From Cellulomonas sp. Leaf395 (GTDB taxonomy: Bacteria > Actinomycetota > Actinomycetes > Actinomycetales > Cellulomonadaceae), in contig NZ_LMQI01000005.1 of assembly GCF_001424125.1 (NCBI RefSeq), forward strand, positions 62,001-126,000: 64,000 nt of DNA. Direction: 5' to 3'. Under the pieces are notes generated by a model. It searched no databases, had not been told where the DNA came from, and saw nothing but the letters and a program-made list of their open reading frames with translations. A program made the translations under genes and the position numbers. Shown piece by piece: positions 10,848 to 21,124 of the stretch (position 1 is the stretch's first letter; the number at the start of each line of letters is the position of its first letter).

Positions 10848-12287
10848 ATGGTGACGATGACGCGCCCGCCCGCCCGTGCGACCGCCCTGGTCGGTGCGTT
10901 GATGCTCCTCCTCGCCGCCTGCGCGGCCACACCGGAACCGTCGACCGTCGAACGACGTCGTGACGTCGGTGTCCAGCTCTTCCAGTGGACCTGGGACGCC
11001 ATCGCCGCGGAGTGCACCGACACCCTCGGGCCCGACGGCTACGCGTGGGTGGTCACCAGCCCGCCGCAGGAGCACATCGTCGGCGATCAGTGGTGGACCG
11101 CGTACCAGCCGGCGAGCTACCGGGTGGAGTCGCGGCTGGGCACGCGCGAGCAGTACGCGGCCATGGTGCAGACGTGCCACGACGCGGGCGTCGACGTGTG
11201 GACCGACGCGGTGATCAACCACATGACCGGCCAGGACGCGCCGGGCACAGGCTGGGCGGGCTCGTCGTACACGCACTACGAGTACCCCGGGCTCTGGACT
11301 GACGCCGACTTCCACCACTGCGGACTGACCCCGAACGACGACATCGCCAGCTACCAGGACGCGGCCCAGGTGCAGACCTGCGAGCTGGTCAACCTGGCGG
11401 ACCTCGCCACCGAGAGCGACCACGTCCGGTCGACGATCACCGCCTACCTGGAGGATCTGCTCTCGCTCGGCGTCGACGGCTTCCGCATCGACGCGGCGAA
11501 GCACATGCGTGCCGACGACATCGCGGCGATCGTCGCGAACCTGCCCGACGGGACGGGCATCGCGCAGGAGGTGATCCGCGGGAGTGGTGAGCCGATCACG
11601 CCGGAGGAGTACCTCGGCAACGGCGATGTCTACGAGTTCGCGTACGGCAAGGAGCTCCAGGGCGTGCTGGCGGGTTCACCGGGACGGGCGCTCGACCTGG
11701 GCACGTCCTCGACGTGGGTGCCGTCCGACCAGGCTGTGGTCTTCGTCGACAACCACGACACCGAGCGCAACGGGTCGACGCTCAGCTACGCCGACGGCGA
11801 CGAGTACGCGCTGGCGAACGTGCTGATGCTCGCGGGGTCCTACGGCACCCCGGTCGTCTACAGCGGCTACGCCTTCTCCGACCGCGACGCCGGACCGCCG
11901 CAGGCCGCGGGCGGCCGTGTGCTCGACGCCGCGTGCGAGAAGGCTCCGGAGGTAGACCCGCAGGACGGCGACTGGGTCTGCCAGCACCGGTGGCCCGCGA
12001 TCATCGGCATGGTCGGTTGGCGCAACGTCGTCGGCGACGCACCGCGCGTCGACGAGTGGTCCGAGGGCGACGCGGTGGCGTTCGGTCGGGGCGAGCGCGG
12101 GTTCGTCGTCGTCAACGCGGGCGACGACGAGCTGCGCACCGAGCTGGCGACGAGCCTGCCGGACGGCGACTACTGCGACGTGCTGGCCACGGGGGACTGC
12201 GCGGTGGCGACCGTGCGGGACGGCGCGCTCACCGTCGAGGTGCCTCCGCGCACCGCCCAGGCCTGGGACGTCGACTCGCGGCCCTGA
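10848..12287 (+). CDS. Alpha-amylase, GH13, predicted lipoprotein
   Basis: Secreted endo-acting alpha-1,4-glucanase that cuts starch to maltodextrins. Of 479 residues, the first 25 form a lipoprotein signal (LVGALMLLLAAC, lipobox cysteine C25), so it is probably anchored to the outer membrane face rather than freely released. GH13 catalytic residues are D215 (DGFRIDAAKHM), E241 (GIAQEVI) and D304 (FVDNHDTER); DAVINHM is conserved region I. It resembles the animal/Streptomyces-type amylases but has no starch-binding module. It ends with the usual all-beta C domain. Starts at 10848 and 10857 are both possible. Substrate products would feed MalEFG nearby. Confidence 0.93.
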   Translation: MVTMTRPPARATALVGALMLLLAACAATPEPSTVERRRDVGVQLFQWTWDAIAAECTDTLGPDGYAWVVTSPPQEHIVGDQWWTAYQPASYRVESRLGTREQYAAMVQTCHDAGVDVWTDAVINHMTGQDAPGTGWAGSSYTHYEYPGLWTDADFHHCGLTPNDDIASYQDAAQVQTCELVNLADLATESDHVRSTITAYLEDLLSLGVDGFRIDAAKHMRADDIAAIVANLPDGTGIAQEVIRGSGEPITPEEYLGNGDVYEFAYGKELQGVLAGSPGRALDLGTSSTWVPSDQAVVFVDNHDTERNGSTLSYADGDEYALANVLMLAGSYGTPVVYSGYAFSDRDAGPPQAAGGRVLDAACEKAPEVDPQDGDWVCQHRWPAIIGMVGWRNVVGDAPRVDEWSEGDAVAFGRGERGFVVVNAGDDELRTELATSLPDGDYCDVLATGDCAVATVRDGALTVEVPPRTAQAWDVDSRP

Positions 12288-12291
12288 CGAA

Positions 12292-12322
12292 GAACGGCCC
12301 CGCCGCGCAGGCGGGGCCGTTC
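12292..12322. terminator. Bidirectional terminator between amylase and alpha-glucosidase
   Basis: GAACGGCCCCGCC (12292-12304) and GGCGGGGCCGTTC (12310-12322) are perfect 13-bp arms around a GCGCA loop. It sits in the 42 nt between two convergent stop codons. Confidence 0.85.
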
Positions 12323-12329
12323 CCGCAGG

Positions 12330-14066
12330 TCAGTCCGTGTAGCGCGCCCAGATGGTGGCGTCCGACGGCACCAGGACGGAGCCGTCGTCGGCGAACGCGG
12401 GGTCGATCGACGCGAGCAGAATCTCGGCGCCGGCGGGCAGCGGCACGGGTCCGGTGCCCAGGTTGGCGACGACCAGCACGTCCCGGTTGACGAACGCGAT
12501 GACGTCGTCGCCGAGGCCGCGGAGCCACTCCAACCCGCCCGAGCCGAGCCCGGACTCGCGGCGCAGCTGCAGGGCCGCCCGGTACGTCTCGTACGTCGAG
12601 CCGGGCACACCGCGCTGGGCGTCGAGCGCGTACGACGCCCACTCCTCGGGCTGAGGGAGCCACGTCACGCCGGACGGGGAGAACCCAAAGCCGTCCTCGG
12701 TAGCGGACCACGGCAGCGGGACGCGGCAGCCGTCGCGACCGCGCTCGGCGCCACCGGTCCGGAAGAACGCCGGGTCCTGGCGCAGGTCGTCGTCGAGCGA
12801 CGTGTGGTCGGGCAGGCCGAGCTCCTCGCCCTGGTACAGGTACGCCGAGCCGGGCAGGCCGAGCATGAGCAGGGACGCGCAGCGTGCACGTTGCAGGCCG
12901 AGGGCTTCGTCGGGCTGCTCGTCGCCGCGCCCGATGCCGTTCGGGCGCGAGCCGGGCTCGGCCAGGCCGAGCCGGGAGGCGTGCCGGACGACGTCGTGGT
13001 TGGACAGCACCCAGGTGGTCGGGGCGCCGACGGCGTCCGACGCGCGGTAGGACGCCTCGACGACCGTGCGCAGCGCGGGTGCGTGCCAGTGGGTCGCCAG
13101 GAAGGCGAAGTTGAAGGCCTGGTGCATCTCGTCGGACCGCACGTAGCGGCTCAGCCGGGACAGCGGCTCCACCCACGCCTCGGCGACGAGCGCCCGGTCG
13201 CCGGGGTACTCCGCGAGCACCCGGTTCCAGGCGCGGTAGATGTCGTGCACGCCCTCCTGGTCGAACATCGGTCCCTGGTTGCCCGAGCCGGACACGGTGT
13301 CGGTGGGCTCGACGTCGTCGGACCCGTCGATCATGGAGACGTGCCCGTCCCAGTCGGGCAGCCCCGGCGCCTTGACCATGCCGTGCGCCACGTCGATGCG
13401 GAAGCCGTCCACCCCGCGGTCGAGCCAGAACCGCAGGACGTCCTCGAACTCGGAGCGCACCTCGGGGTGCTCCCAGTCGAGGTCGGGCTGGCGCGAGTCG
13501 AACAGGTGCAGGTACCACTCGCCGGGCGTGCCGTCGGGATCGGTCGTCCGGGTCCACGCCGGGCCGCCGAAGATCGACTGCCAGTTGTTCGGCGGCTCGG
13601 TCCCGTCGACGCCACGCCCCTCACGGAACAGGTACCGGGCGCGCTCCGGGGAGCCCGCGCCGGCGGCCAGCGCCGCCTGGAACCAGACGTGCTCGTCGGA
13701 CGTGTGGTTGGGCACCAGGTCGACGATCACGCGCAGGCCGAGGCGGTGCGCGCGCTCGAGCATCTCGTCGAAGTCGGCGAGCGTGCCGAACAGCGGGTCG
13801 ACGTCGCGGTAGTCGGCCACGTCGTAGCCGGCGTCCGCCTGCGGGGAGCGGTAGAACGGCGAGAGCCACACGGCGTCCACGCCGAGCTCGGCCAGGTGGT
13901 CCAGGCGCGCGGTCACGCCGGGCAGGTCGCCGATGCCGTCACCGGATGCGTCCGCGAACGAGCGCGGGTAGACCTGGTAGATCACGGCATCCCGCCACCA
14001 CTCGCCCTCAGGCGATCCGGCGGTGTGCACCAGGGTGCGCAGGGGTCGGGTGTCGATCGTCGTCAT
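12330..14066 (-). CDS. Alpha-glucosidase, GH13 (oligo-1,6-glucosidase type)
   Basis: Cytoplasmic exo-glucosidase that releases glucose from maltose and short maltodextrins or isomalto-oligosaccharides. The 578-residue protein has the family start WWRDAVIYQVYPRSFADASG and catalytic residues D225 (DGFRIDVAHGM), E296 (LVAEAWV) and D358 (SNHDVV). There is no signal peptide. The ATG at 14066 was chosen because GTGAGG lies about 9 nt upstream; the frame is open further but unrelated to the family. It lies 79 nt after the LacI-type repressor on the same strand, so the two are probably co-transcribed. Confidence 0.92.
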   Translation of the reverse strand: MTTIDTRPLRTLVHTAGSPEGEWWRDAVIYQVYPRSFADASGDGIGDLPGVTARLDHLAELGVDAVWLSPFYRSPQADAGYDVADYRDVDPLFGTLADFDEMLERAHRLGLRVIVDLVPNHTSDEHVWFQAALAAGAGSPERARYLFREGRGVDGTEPPNNWQSIFGGPAWTRTTDPDGTPGEWYLHLFDSRQPDLDWEHPEVRSEFEDVLRFWLDRGVDGFRIDVAHGMVKAPGLPDWDGHVSMIDGSDDVEPTDTVSGSGNQGPMFDQEGVHDIYRAWNRVLAEYPGDRALVAEAWVEPLSRLSRYVRSDEMHQAFNFAFLATHWHAPALRTVVEASYRASDAVGAPTTWVLSNHDVVRHASRLGLAEPGSRPNGIGRGDEQPDEALGLQRARCASLLMLGLPGSAYLYQGEELGLPDHTSLDDDLRQDPAFFRTGGAERGRDGCRVPLPWSATEDGFGFSPSGVTWLPQPEEWASYALDAQRGVPGSTYETYRAALQLRRESGLGSGGLEWLRGLGDDVIAFVNRDVLVVANLGTGPVPLPAGAEILLASIDPAFADDGSVLVPSDATIWARYTD

Positions 14067-14145
14067 GCGGGCATGCCTCACTTCGGGGGGGCAGAAGGGG
14101 GAGGCGCCGTTGCCGAACAGGGGTCCCGGAGGACTCACGGTCCGA

Positions 14146-15219
14146 TCAGAGTACGGCGGGGGCCTCAGTGGTCACAGCGACCGAGGTCAGAGTTGGTGCG
14201 GCGCCCGTGGAGCCGCGGACGATGAGCTCGGGGTGGAACTTCAGCTCGGTCCGGGACGCCGGCGTGCCGTTGATCTCGCTGACGAGCGCCGAGACCGCGG
14301 CGTGCCCCATGGACAGCACCGGCTGGCGCACGGTGGTCAGCGGCGGGTCGGTGAACGCGATCAGGGGCGAGTCGTCGAAGCCGACCACCGACAGGTCGCC
14401 CGGCACCGACAGCCCGCGGGAACGGGCCGCGCGGATGGCTCCGAGCGCCATGAGGTCGGAGCCGCAGATGATCGCGGTGTGCCCGGAGTCGATGAGCTCG
14501 AGGGCCGCTGCCTGGCCGCCCTCGACCGTGAACAGCGTCGTCACGACGTGACCGTCGGCGTCCGTCACGCCGAGGTGGCGCTCCAGGTTGACCGCGAACT
14601 CCACCCGTTTGCGCGCCGCGGGGACGAAGCGTTCCGGGCCGATGGCCAGGCCGATCGAGCGATGCCCGAGCGACACCAGGTGCCGGAAGGCGAGGTCGAG
14701 AGCGGCGGAGTCGTCGGTGGACACGGACGGCGCGTCGACGCCCTCGGCGAAGCCGTTGACCAGCACGATCGGCATGCCCCGGCTGCGCAGGCGGTGGTAC
14801 CGGTCCTTGCTCGCGGTGGTGTCGGCGTGCAGGCCGGACACGAACACGATCCCGTCGACCGCGTGCTCGAGCAGCATCTCGACGTACTGGTCCTCGGTGG
14901 TGCCGCCGGGGGACTGCGTGCACAGCAGCGGCGTGTACCCCCGCTCGGTCAGCATCGTCTCGATGACCTGCGCGAACGCGGGGAAGACCGGGTTCGACAG
15001 CTCGGGCACCACGAGGCCGACAAGGCCGGCGGAACGGGTGCGCAGCTTCTCGGGTCGCTCGTACCCGAGCACGTCGAGGGCCGCCAGCACGGCTTGCCGC
15101 GCCTGGGCCGACACGCCGTGCTTGCCGTTGAGGACCCGAGACACCGTTGCCGTGCTGACGCCGGCCTGTTCGGCCAGATCCGTCAGTCGGGTGCGCACAG
15201 GCGGCAGCGTAGGGGACAC
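14146..15219 (-). CDS. LacI-family repressor of the maltodextrin cluster
   Basis: Transcription repressor with an N-terminal helix-turn-helix (TRLTDLAEQAGVSTATVSRVLNG) followed by a periplasmic-binding-protein-like sensor domain, 357 residues. It lies between the alpha-glucosidase and divergent malE, so it most likely senses maltose or a maltodextrin and controls both directions (MalR-like). The GTG at 15219 is preferred, with GGAGG 4 nt upstream; an ATG at 15246 would add nine residues. The conserved hinge region and CGSDLMALGAIRAARSRG, FDDSPL segments are typical of the family. Confidence 0.9.
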   Translation of the reverse strand: MSPTLPPVRTRLTDLAEQAGVSTATVSRVLNGKHGVSAQARQAVLAALDVLGYERPEKLRTRSAGLVGLVVPELSNPVFPAFAQVIETMLTERGYTPLLCTQSPGGTTEDQYVEMLLEHAVDGIVFVSGLHADTTASKDRYHRLRSRGMPIVLVNGFAEGVDAPSVSTDDSAALDLAFRHLVSLGHRSIGLAIGPERFVPAARKRVEFAVNLERHLGVTDADGHVVTTLFTVEGGQAAALELIDSGHTAIICGSDLMALGAIRAARSRGLSVPGDLSVVGFDDSPLIAFTDPPLTTVRQPVLSMGHAAVSALVSEINGTPASRTELKFHPELIVRGSTGAAPTLTSVAVTTEAPAVL

Positions 15220-15283
15220 GGGACCTCCTCGTCCGTCATCGTTCATGGGGGTCACCAGGACGCGTCTGTGCGTCCTCTGAAAC

Positions 15284-15339
15284 CGTTGCCTGAAAGTTAC
15301 CGTAACGACTTGCAAGCGCTGTGGCAACGAGGCTAACTT
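15284..15339 (+). promoter_or_regulatory. malE promoter and MalR-type operator region
   Basis: TTGCAA (15310-15315) and TAACTT (15334-15339) with an 18-nt spacer form a plausible promoter. The -35 is part of TTGCAAGCGCT (15310-15320), a LacI-type half-site with the central CG and AGCGCT palindrome, followed by GGCAACG (15323-15329). Upstream lie CGTTGCC (15284-15290), complementary to GGCAACG, and a GTTAC-C-GTAAC palindrome (15296-15306). A repressor bound here would cover the promoter, and the divergent repressor gene could be controlled too. Confidence 0.55.
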
Positions 15340-15407
15340 CTGGTTCATCAGGCCAGCGTCGGTGGGGTTCCGCCGCGCGGCACACACACCCCACTTTGGA
15401 GATGACG

Positions 15408-16652
15408 ATGCGACGGAGCATCCCTGTCGTCGCGGCGACGCTCGGCCTCGCGCTGACGCTCACCGCGTGCTCGGGCTCGGGCTCGGGCGACACCGGCGAC
15501 GACACGTCGGCCGCCCCCAGCGAGAGTGCCGCCACCGGCACCCTGACGATGTGGGTGGACGACACCCGCATTGACGAGATGAAGCCGGTCGTCGCCACGT
15601 TCACCGAGGACACCGGCATCGAGGTCGACCTGGTGGAGAAGGCGACGGGCGACATCGGCAAGGACTTCGTCGCCCAGGTTCCCACCGGCGAGGGCCCCGA
15701 CATCATCGTCTCGGCGCACGACGGCCTGGGTGAGTGGGTCAACAACGGCGTGGTCGCCCCCCTCGAGCTCGGCGACAAGGCCGGCGACTTCTCGGACTCG
15801 GCCATCGCCGGTGTCACGTACGACGGCAAGGTCTACGGCACCCCGATCTCGATCGAGAACATCGCGCTCGTCCGCAACAACGCGCTGCTGACGGACACCC
15901 CCGCGGCGACGTTCGACGAGCTCGTCGCCCAGGCCAAGACGGCCGGCACCCCGTTCTCCGTGCTCGTCCAGCAGGGCGAGGCGTCCGACCCGTACCACCT
16001 GTACCCGCTGCAGACGTCCTTCGGCGCCCCGGTGTTCGAGCAGTCCGCTGACGGCTCCTACACCGACACGCTCACGCTCGGCGGCCCGGCAGGTGAGGCC
16101 TTCGCCACGTACCTGGCCAAGCTGGGCACGGACAAGGTCCTCGACCTCGCGGTCGACGGCGAGAAGGCCAAGCAGGCGTTCCTCGACGGCCAGGCGCCGT
16201 ACATGATCACCGGCCCGTGGAACACGTCGGCCTTCGAGGAGGAGGACATGGACATCACCGTGCTCCCCGTCCCGAGCGCCGGTGGCCAGCCCGCGCAGCC
16301 GTTCGTCGGCGTCCAGGGCGTGTTCATCTCGGCCAAGTCGGAGAACCCGGTGCTCGCCAACGAGCTCGTGGTCAACTACCTGACGACCGAGGCCGCTCAG
16401 GACGCCTTGTACGCCGAGGGTGGCCGCATGCCGGCCAACGCCGCGTCTGCCGCCAAGGTCGACAACCCGATCCTCAAGGGCTTCGGGGAGGCGGGCGCGA
16501 CCGGCGCCCCCATGCCGGCCATCCCCGCGATGAGCTCCGTCTGGGCCTTCTGGGGCGCGACCGAGGCGCAGATCATCAGCGGGCAGGCGGAGCCGGTCAG
16601 CGCGTGGAACACGATGGTGACCAACATCCAGGACGCCGTCGACAAGGTCTGA
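15408..16652 (+). CDS. malE: Maltose/maltodextrin-binding lipoprotein
   Basis: Extracytoplasmic solute-binding protein of the maltodextrin ABC importer (family 1), 414 residues. Lipobox LTAC follows a typical signal (VVAATLGLALTLTAC), so it is lipid-anchored. The MalE-like features TLTMWVDDTRIDEM, the GEGPDIIVSAHDGLGEW segment, FLDGQAPYMITGPWN and the C-terminal MSSVWAFWGATEAQII are present. ATG codons occur at 15402 and 15408; 15408 fits GGAG with 6-nt spacing. A strong hairpin follows before malF, probably giving more binding protein than permease. The missing MalK-type ATPase is presumably the shared MsiK-like one encoded elsewhere, as in other actinobacteria. Confidence 0.92.
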   Translation: MRRSIPVVAATLGLALTLTACSGSGSGDTGDDTSAAPSESAATGTLTMWVDDTRIDEMKPVVATFTEDTGIEVDLVEKATGDIGKDFVAQVPTGEGPDIIVSAHDGLGEWVNNGVVAPLELGDKAGDFSDSAIAGVTYDGKVYGTPISIENIALVRNNALLTDTPAATFDELVAQAKTAGTPFSVLVQQGEASDPYHLYPLQTSFGAPVFEQSADGSYTDTLTLGGPAGEAFATYLAKLGTDKVLDLAVDGEKAKQAFLDGQAPYMITGPWNTSAFEEEDMDITVLPVPSAGGQPAQPFVGVQGVFISAKSENPVLANELVVNYLTTEAAQDALYAEGGRMPANAASAAKVDNPILKGFGEAGATGAPMPAIPAMSSVWAFWGATEAQIISGQAEPVSAWNTMVTNIQDAVDKV

Positions 16653-16659
16653 CGGTCGG

Positions 16660-16702
16660 AGACGTCCCGTCGGGCGGCGCACAGCCGCCCGGCGGGACGT
16701 CT
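16660..16702 (+). terminator. Attenuating hairpin between malE and malF
   Basis: Arms 16660-16678 and 16684-16702 pair over 19 positions with one G-T wobble, around a GCACA loop, and TTTC follows. It lies in the 112-nt gap between malE and malF and is likely a partial terminator or a 3'-end stabiliser. Confidence 0.75.
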
Positions 16703-16764
16703 TTCGCCCACCCCGCGCCGACCCGGCGATCCCCTAGCAGACACCGCCGTCCCGGAGGACTCGC

Positions 16765-18381
<1,617 letters not shown>

Positions 18382-18382
18382 G

Positions 18383-19264
18383 ATGGCCGGCACTGTCGTG
18401 GAGCGCGACGCCGCACCCCGTGGGCGTCGCTGGTGGATCGAGATCGGGTGGCGCCACGTCGTCGGCATCGTGACGATCGTGGCTTGCGTCCTTCCGCTGG
18501 TGTATGTCCTGTCCGCCTCGCTGAACCCCGGCGGCACGCTGACCGGGTCCAACCAGCTGTTCCGCACGATCGACCTCGCGAACTACCGCGAGCTGTTCAC
18601 AGGTGATTACCCGAGCTGGTTCGCCAACTCGATCATCATCTGCACGGTGACCTCGATCAGCACCGTGCTGATGGGCGGGGCGGCGGCATACGCCTTCTCG
18701 CGGTTCCGGTTCCGGGGCCGGCAGGGCGGCCTGACGGCACTGCTGATCGTGCAGATGTTCCCGCAGATGCTCGCTTTCGTCGCGATCTTCCTCGTGCTGC
18801 TCTCGATCGGCGAGGTCTTCCCCGCTCTCGGGCTCAACAGCCGGATGGGCCTTATCGCCGTCTACCTCGGCGGCGCGCTCGGGGTGAACACGTTCCTCAT
18901 GTACGGGTTCTTCAACACCGTCCCGCGGGAGCTTGACGAGGCGGCCAAGATCGACGGCGCCTCGCACGCGCAGATCTTCTGGACGATCATCCTGCGGCTC
19001 GTTGCGCCGATCCTCGCCGTCGTCGGTCTGCTGTCGTTCATCGGCACGTTCGGCGAGTTCCTCGTCGCCAAGGTCGTGCTGCAGCGTAGTGAGGAGTTCA
19101 CGCTCGCCGTCGGTCTGTACTACTGGGCGGCGGACGAGCGCACTGCTCGCTGGGGCCTGTTCGCGGCAGGCGCCGTACTTGCCGCCATCCCGGTGGTCCT
19201 GCTCTTCCTCATGCTGCAGAAGTACATCGTCTCCGGTCTCACGGCAGGCTCGGTCAAGGGTTGA
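18383..19264 (+). CDS. malG: Maltose/maltodextrin ABC transporter permease, MalG type
   Basis: Second membrane subunit of the importer, 293 residues with about six transmembrane helices. The EAA loop is EAAKIDGASHAQIFWTIILR, and the C-terminus ends LTAGSVKG as in most MalG proteins. It is one base away from malF upstream and overlaps or nearly touches the GH13 gene downstream, so the three genes form one transcription unit. A conserved N-terminal helix (IVACVLPLVYVLSASLNPGG) precedes the first periplasmic loop. Confidence 0.93.
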   Translation: MAGTVVERDAAPRGRRWWIEIGWRHVVGIVTIVACVLPLVYVLSASLNPGGTLTGSNQLFRTIDLANYRELFTGDYPSWFANSIIICTVTSISTVLMGGAAAYAFSRFRFRGRQGGLTALLIVQMFPQMLAFVAIFLVLLSIGEVFPALGLNSRMGLIAVYLGGALGVNTFLMYGFFNTVPRELDEAAKIDGASHAQIFWTIILRLVAPILAVVGLLSFIGTFGEFLVAKVVLQRSEEFTLAVGLYYWAADERTARWGLFAAGAVLAAIPVVLLFLMLQKYIVSGLTAGSVKG

Positions 19265-19266
19265 GA

Positions 19267-21108
19267 GTGCCGCGTCACCTCCTCGACCAGCCGCACCATG
19301 ACGGGTCGGAGCTGTACGTCCGGCGTGCCACGCCGCGGCTCGGCGACGTCGTCCCGGTGCGTATCCGGGTGCCTCTGGCGGGGACTGAGCGGGCGGTCTG
19401 GCTGCGCACGGTCCGCGACGCGGAGCCGCGGATGGTGCCGACGCGGCTCGAGCGGGTCGACGAGGACGCGCGCTGGTACGTCGGCGAGGTGCCGGTGCAC
19501 AACCCGGTGGCGGGCTACCGCGTCCTCCTCGACGAGCCGGGCGGCTACCGCTGGCTGAACGGTCGCGGCCTGCACGCACGGGACGTGCCCGACGCCGGCG
19601 ACTTCCGGCTCACCGTGCACGACCCGGCGCCGGCCTGGATGGACACCTCGGTGGTGTACCAGGTGTTCCCGGACCGGTTCGCGCGCTCCGGCAGGTTCAC
19701 CGGCGAGCTCCCGGACTGGGCGCTGCCGGCGGCGTGGGACGACGAGCCCATCGCGGCGGGTCGCGGCGTCGCCCAGCAGTACTTCGGGGGCGACCTGCCC
19801 GGCGTCGAGCAGCGGCTCGACCACCTGCAGCGCCTCGGTGTCGACACCCTGTACCTGACGCCGGTGTTCCCGGCCCGGTCCAACCACCGCTACGACGCGA
19901 GCACGTTCGACGTCGTCGACCCGCTGCTGGGGGGCGACGAGGCGCTCGCGTCGCTGAGCCGCGCAGTGCACGCGCGGGGCATGCGGATCCTGGGCGACCT
20001 CACGACGAACCACACCGGCGCCGGCCACGAGTGGTTCGCGCGCGCCCGGGCCGACCGTGCCAGCGAGGAGGCGTCCTTCTACTACTGGACCGACGACGAT
20101 CCCGGGTACGTGGGCTGGCTCGAGCACGCGTCGCTGCCCAAGCTCAACTACAACGCGCCCGCGCTGCCCGGCCGCATGGTCGAGGGCCCTGACTCGGTGA
20201 TCGGTCGCTGGCTGGTCGAGCCGTACTCGCTGGACGGCTGGCGCATCGATGTCGCCAACATGACCGGCCGGTACGCGGACGACGACCTGACGCTCCAGGT
20301 GGCCCGCACGATCCGGTCGACCATGCACGCGCTGAACCCCGAGGCGGTGCTCGTCTCGGAGCACTTCCACGACGCCGGCACGGACCTGGCTGCGGGCGGC
20401 TGGCACGCGAACATGAACTACTCGGCGTTCACCCGCCCGGTGTGGACTTGGCTCGTGGATCCGGATCTCGATCTCGGCTTCCTCGGGATGCCCGTGCCGA
20501 TTCCGCGTCGCGACGGGGTGTCCATGGTCGACACCATGCGCGACTTCGACTCGACCGTGCCGTGGGCGGTGACCAGCCACCAGTGGAACATGCTCGGCTC
20601 GCACGACACCGCGCGGCTGCGGACCGTCGTCGGCACGCGCGAGCGCGTCGAGCTGGCCGCGGGTCTGCTGTTCACCTACCCAGGGACGCCGGCGATGTTC
20701 GCAGGCGACGAGGGCGGGCTGACCGGCACCAACGGCGAGCACGCCCGCGTCCCGATGCCCTGGGACCAGATCGACGCCGGCGGCGGACCGCGCTGGGACG
20801 CCGGCACGTTCGAGATCTACCGCTCGCTCATCGCGGTCCGGCGCGGCTCGCGGGCGCTGCGCGAGGGCGGGATGCGGTGGGCCGTCGTGACGCCCGACGC
20901 CGTCGCGTACCTGCGCGAGACGCTCGACGAGCGGGTGCTCGTACTCGTCGCCCGCGCGCCCTGGGAAGGCACCGAGCTGCCCCGGCACCTGCTCGCACGG
21001 GGGGCGTCGCCCGAGAACCTCTACGGCGGAGGTGACCTCGAGGTGCGGCCCGAGGCGCTGCTGCTGCCGGGCGACGGACCGGGTGTGCAGGTCTGGCGGC
21101 TGGCCTGA
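19267..21108 (+). CDS. Cytoplasmic GH13 maltogenic amylase / neopullulanase-like enzyme
   Basis: Glycosidase with an N-terminal beta-sandwich domain (about residues 1-120, CBM34-like) followed by a GH13 barrel, 613 residues. Catalytic residues are D328 (DGWRIDVANM), E365 (VLVSEHFHDA) and D447 (GSHDTAR). This architecture is that of cyclomaltodextrinases, maltogenic amylases and neopullulanases, which hydrolyse imported oligosaccharides inside the cell; no signal peptide is present. The GTG at 19267 is preferred over a TTG at 19261 that overlaps the malG stop. As the last gene of malEFG it should process what the transporter brings in. Confidence 0.88.
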   Translation: MPRHLLDQPHHDGSELYVRRATPRLGDVVPVRIRVPLAGTERAVWLRTVRDAEPRMVPTRLERVDEDARWYVGEVPVHNPVAGYRVLLDEPGGYRWLNGRGLHARDVPDAGDFRLTVHDPAPAWMDTSVVYQVFPDRFARSGRFTGELPDWALPAAWDDEPIAAGRGVAQQYFGGDLPGVEQRLDHLQRLGVDTLYLTPVFPARSNHRYDASTFDVVDPLLGGDEALASLSRAVHARGMRILGDLTTNHTGAGHEWFARARADRASEEASFYYWTDDDPGYVGWLEHASLPKLNYNAPALPGRMVEGPDSVIGRWLVEPYSLDGWRIDVANMTGRYADDDLTLQVARTIRSTMHALNPEAVLVSEHFHDAGTDLAAGGWHANMNYSAFTRPVWTWLVDPDLDLGFLGMPVPIPRRDGVSMVDTMRDFDSTVPWAVTSHQWNMLGSHDTARLRTVVGTRERVELAAGLLFTYPGTPAMFAGDEGGLTGTNGEHARVPMPWDQIDAGGGPRWDAGTFEIYRSLIAVRRGSRALREGGMRWAVVTPDAVAYLRETLDERVLVLVARAPWEGTELPRHLLARGASPENLYGGGDLEVRPEALLLPGDGPGVQVWRLA

Positions 21109-21112
21109 TCGT

Positions 21113-21118
21113 TAGGCT
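21113..21118 (+). promoter_or_regulatory. Leaderless -10 element of dgt
   Basis: TAGGCT ends 6 nt before the dgt GTG, so transcription would begin at or next to the start codon. No Shine-Dalgarno sequence and no clear -35 are visible. Confidence 0.5.
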
Positions 21119-21124
21119 GGCGCC

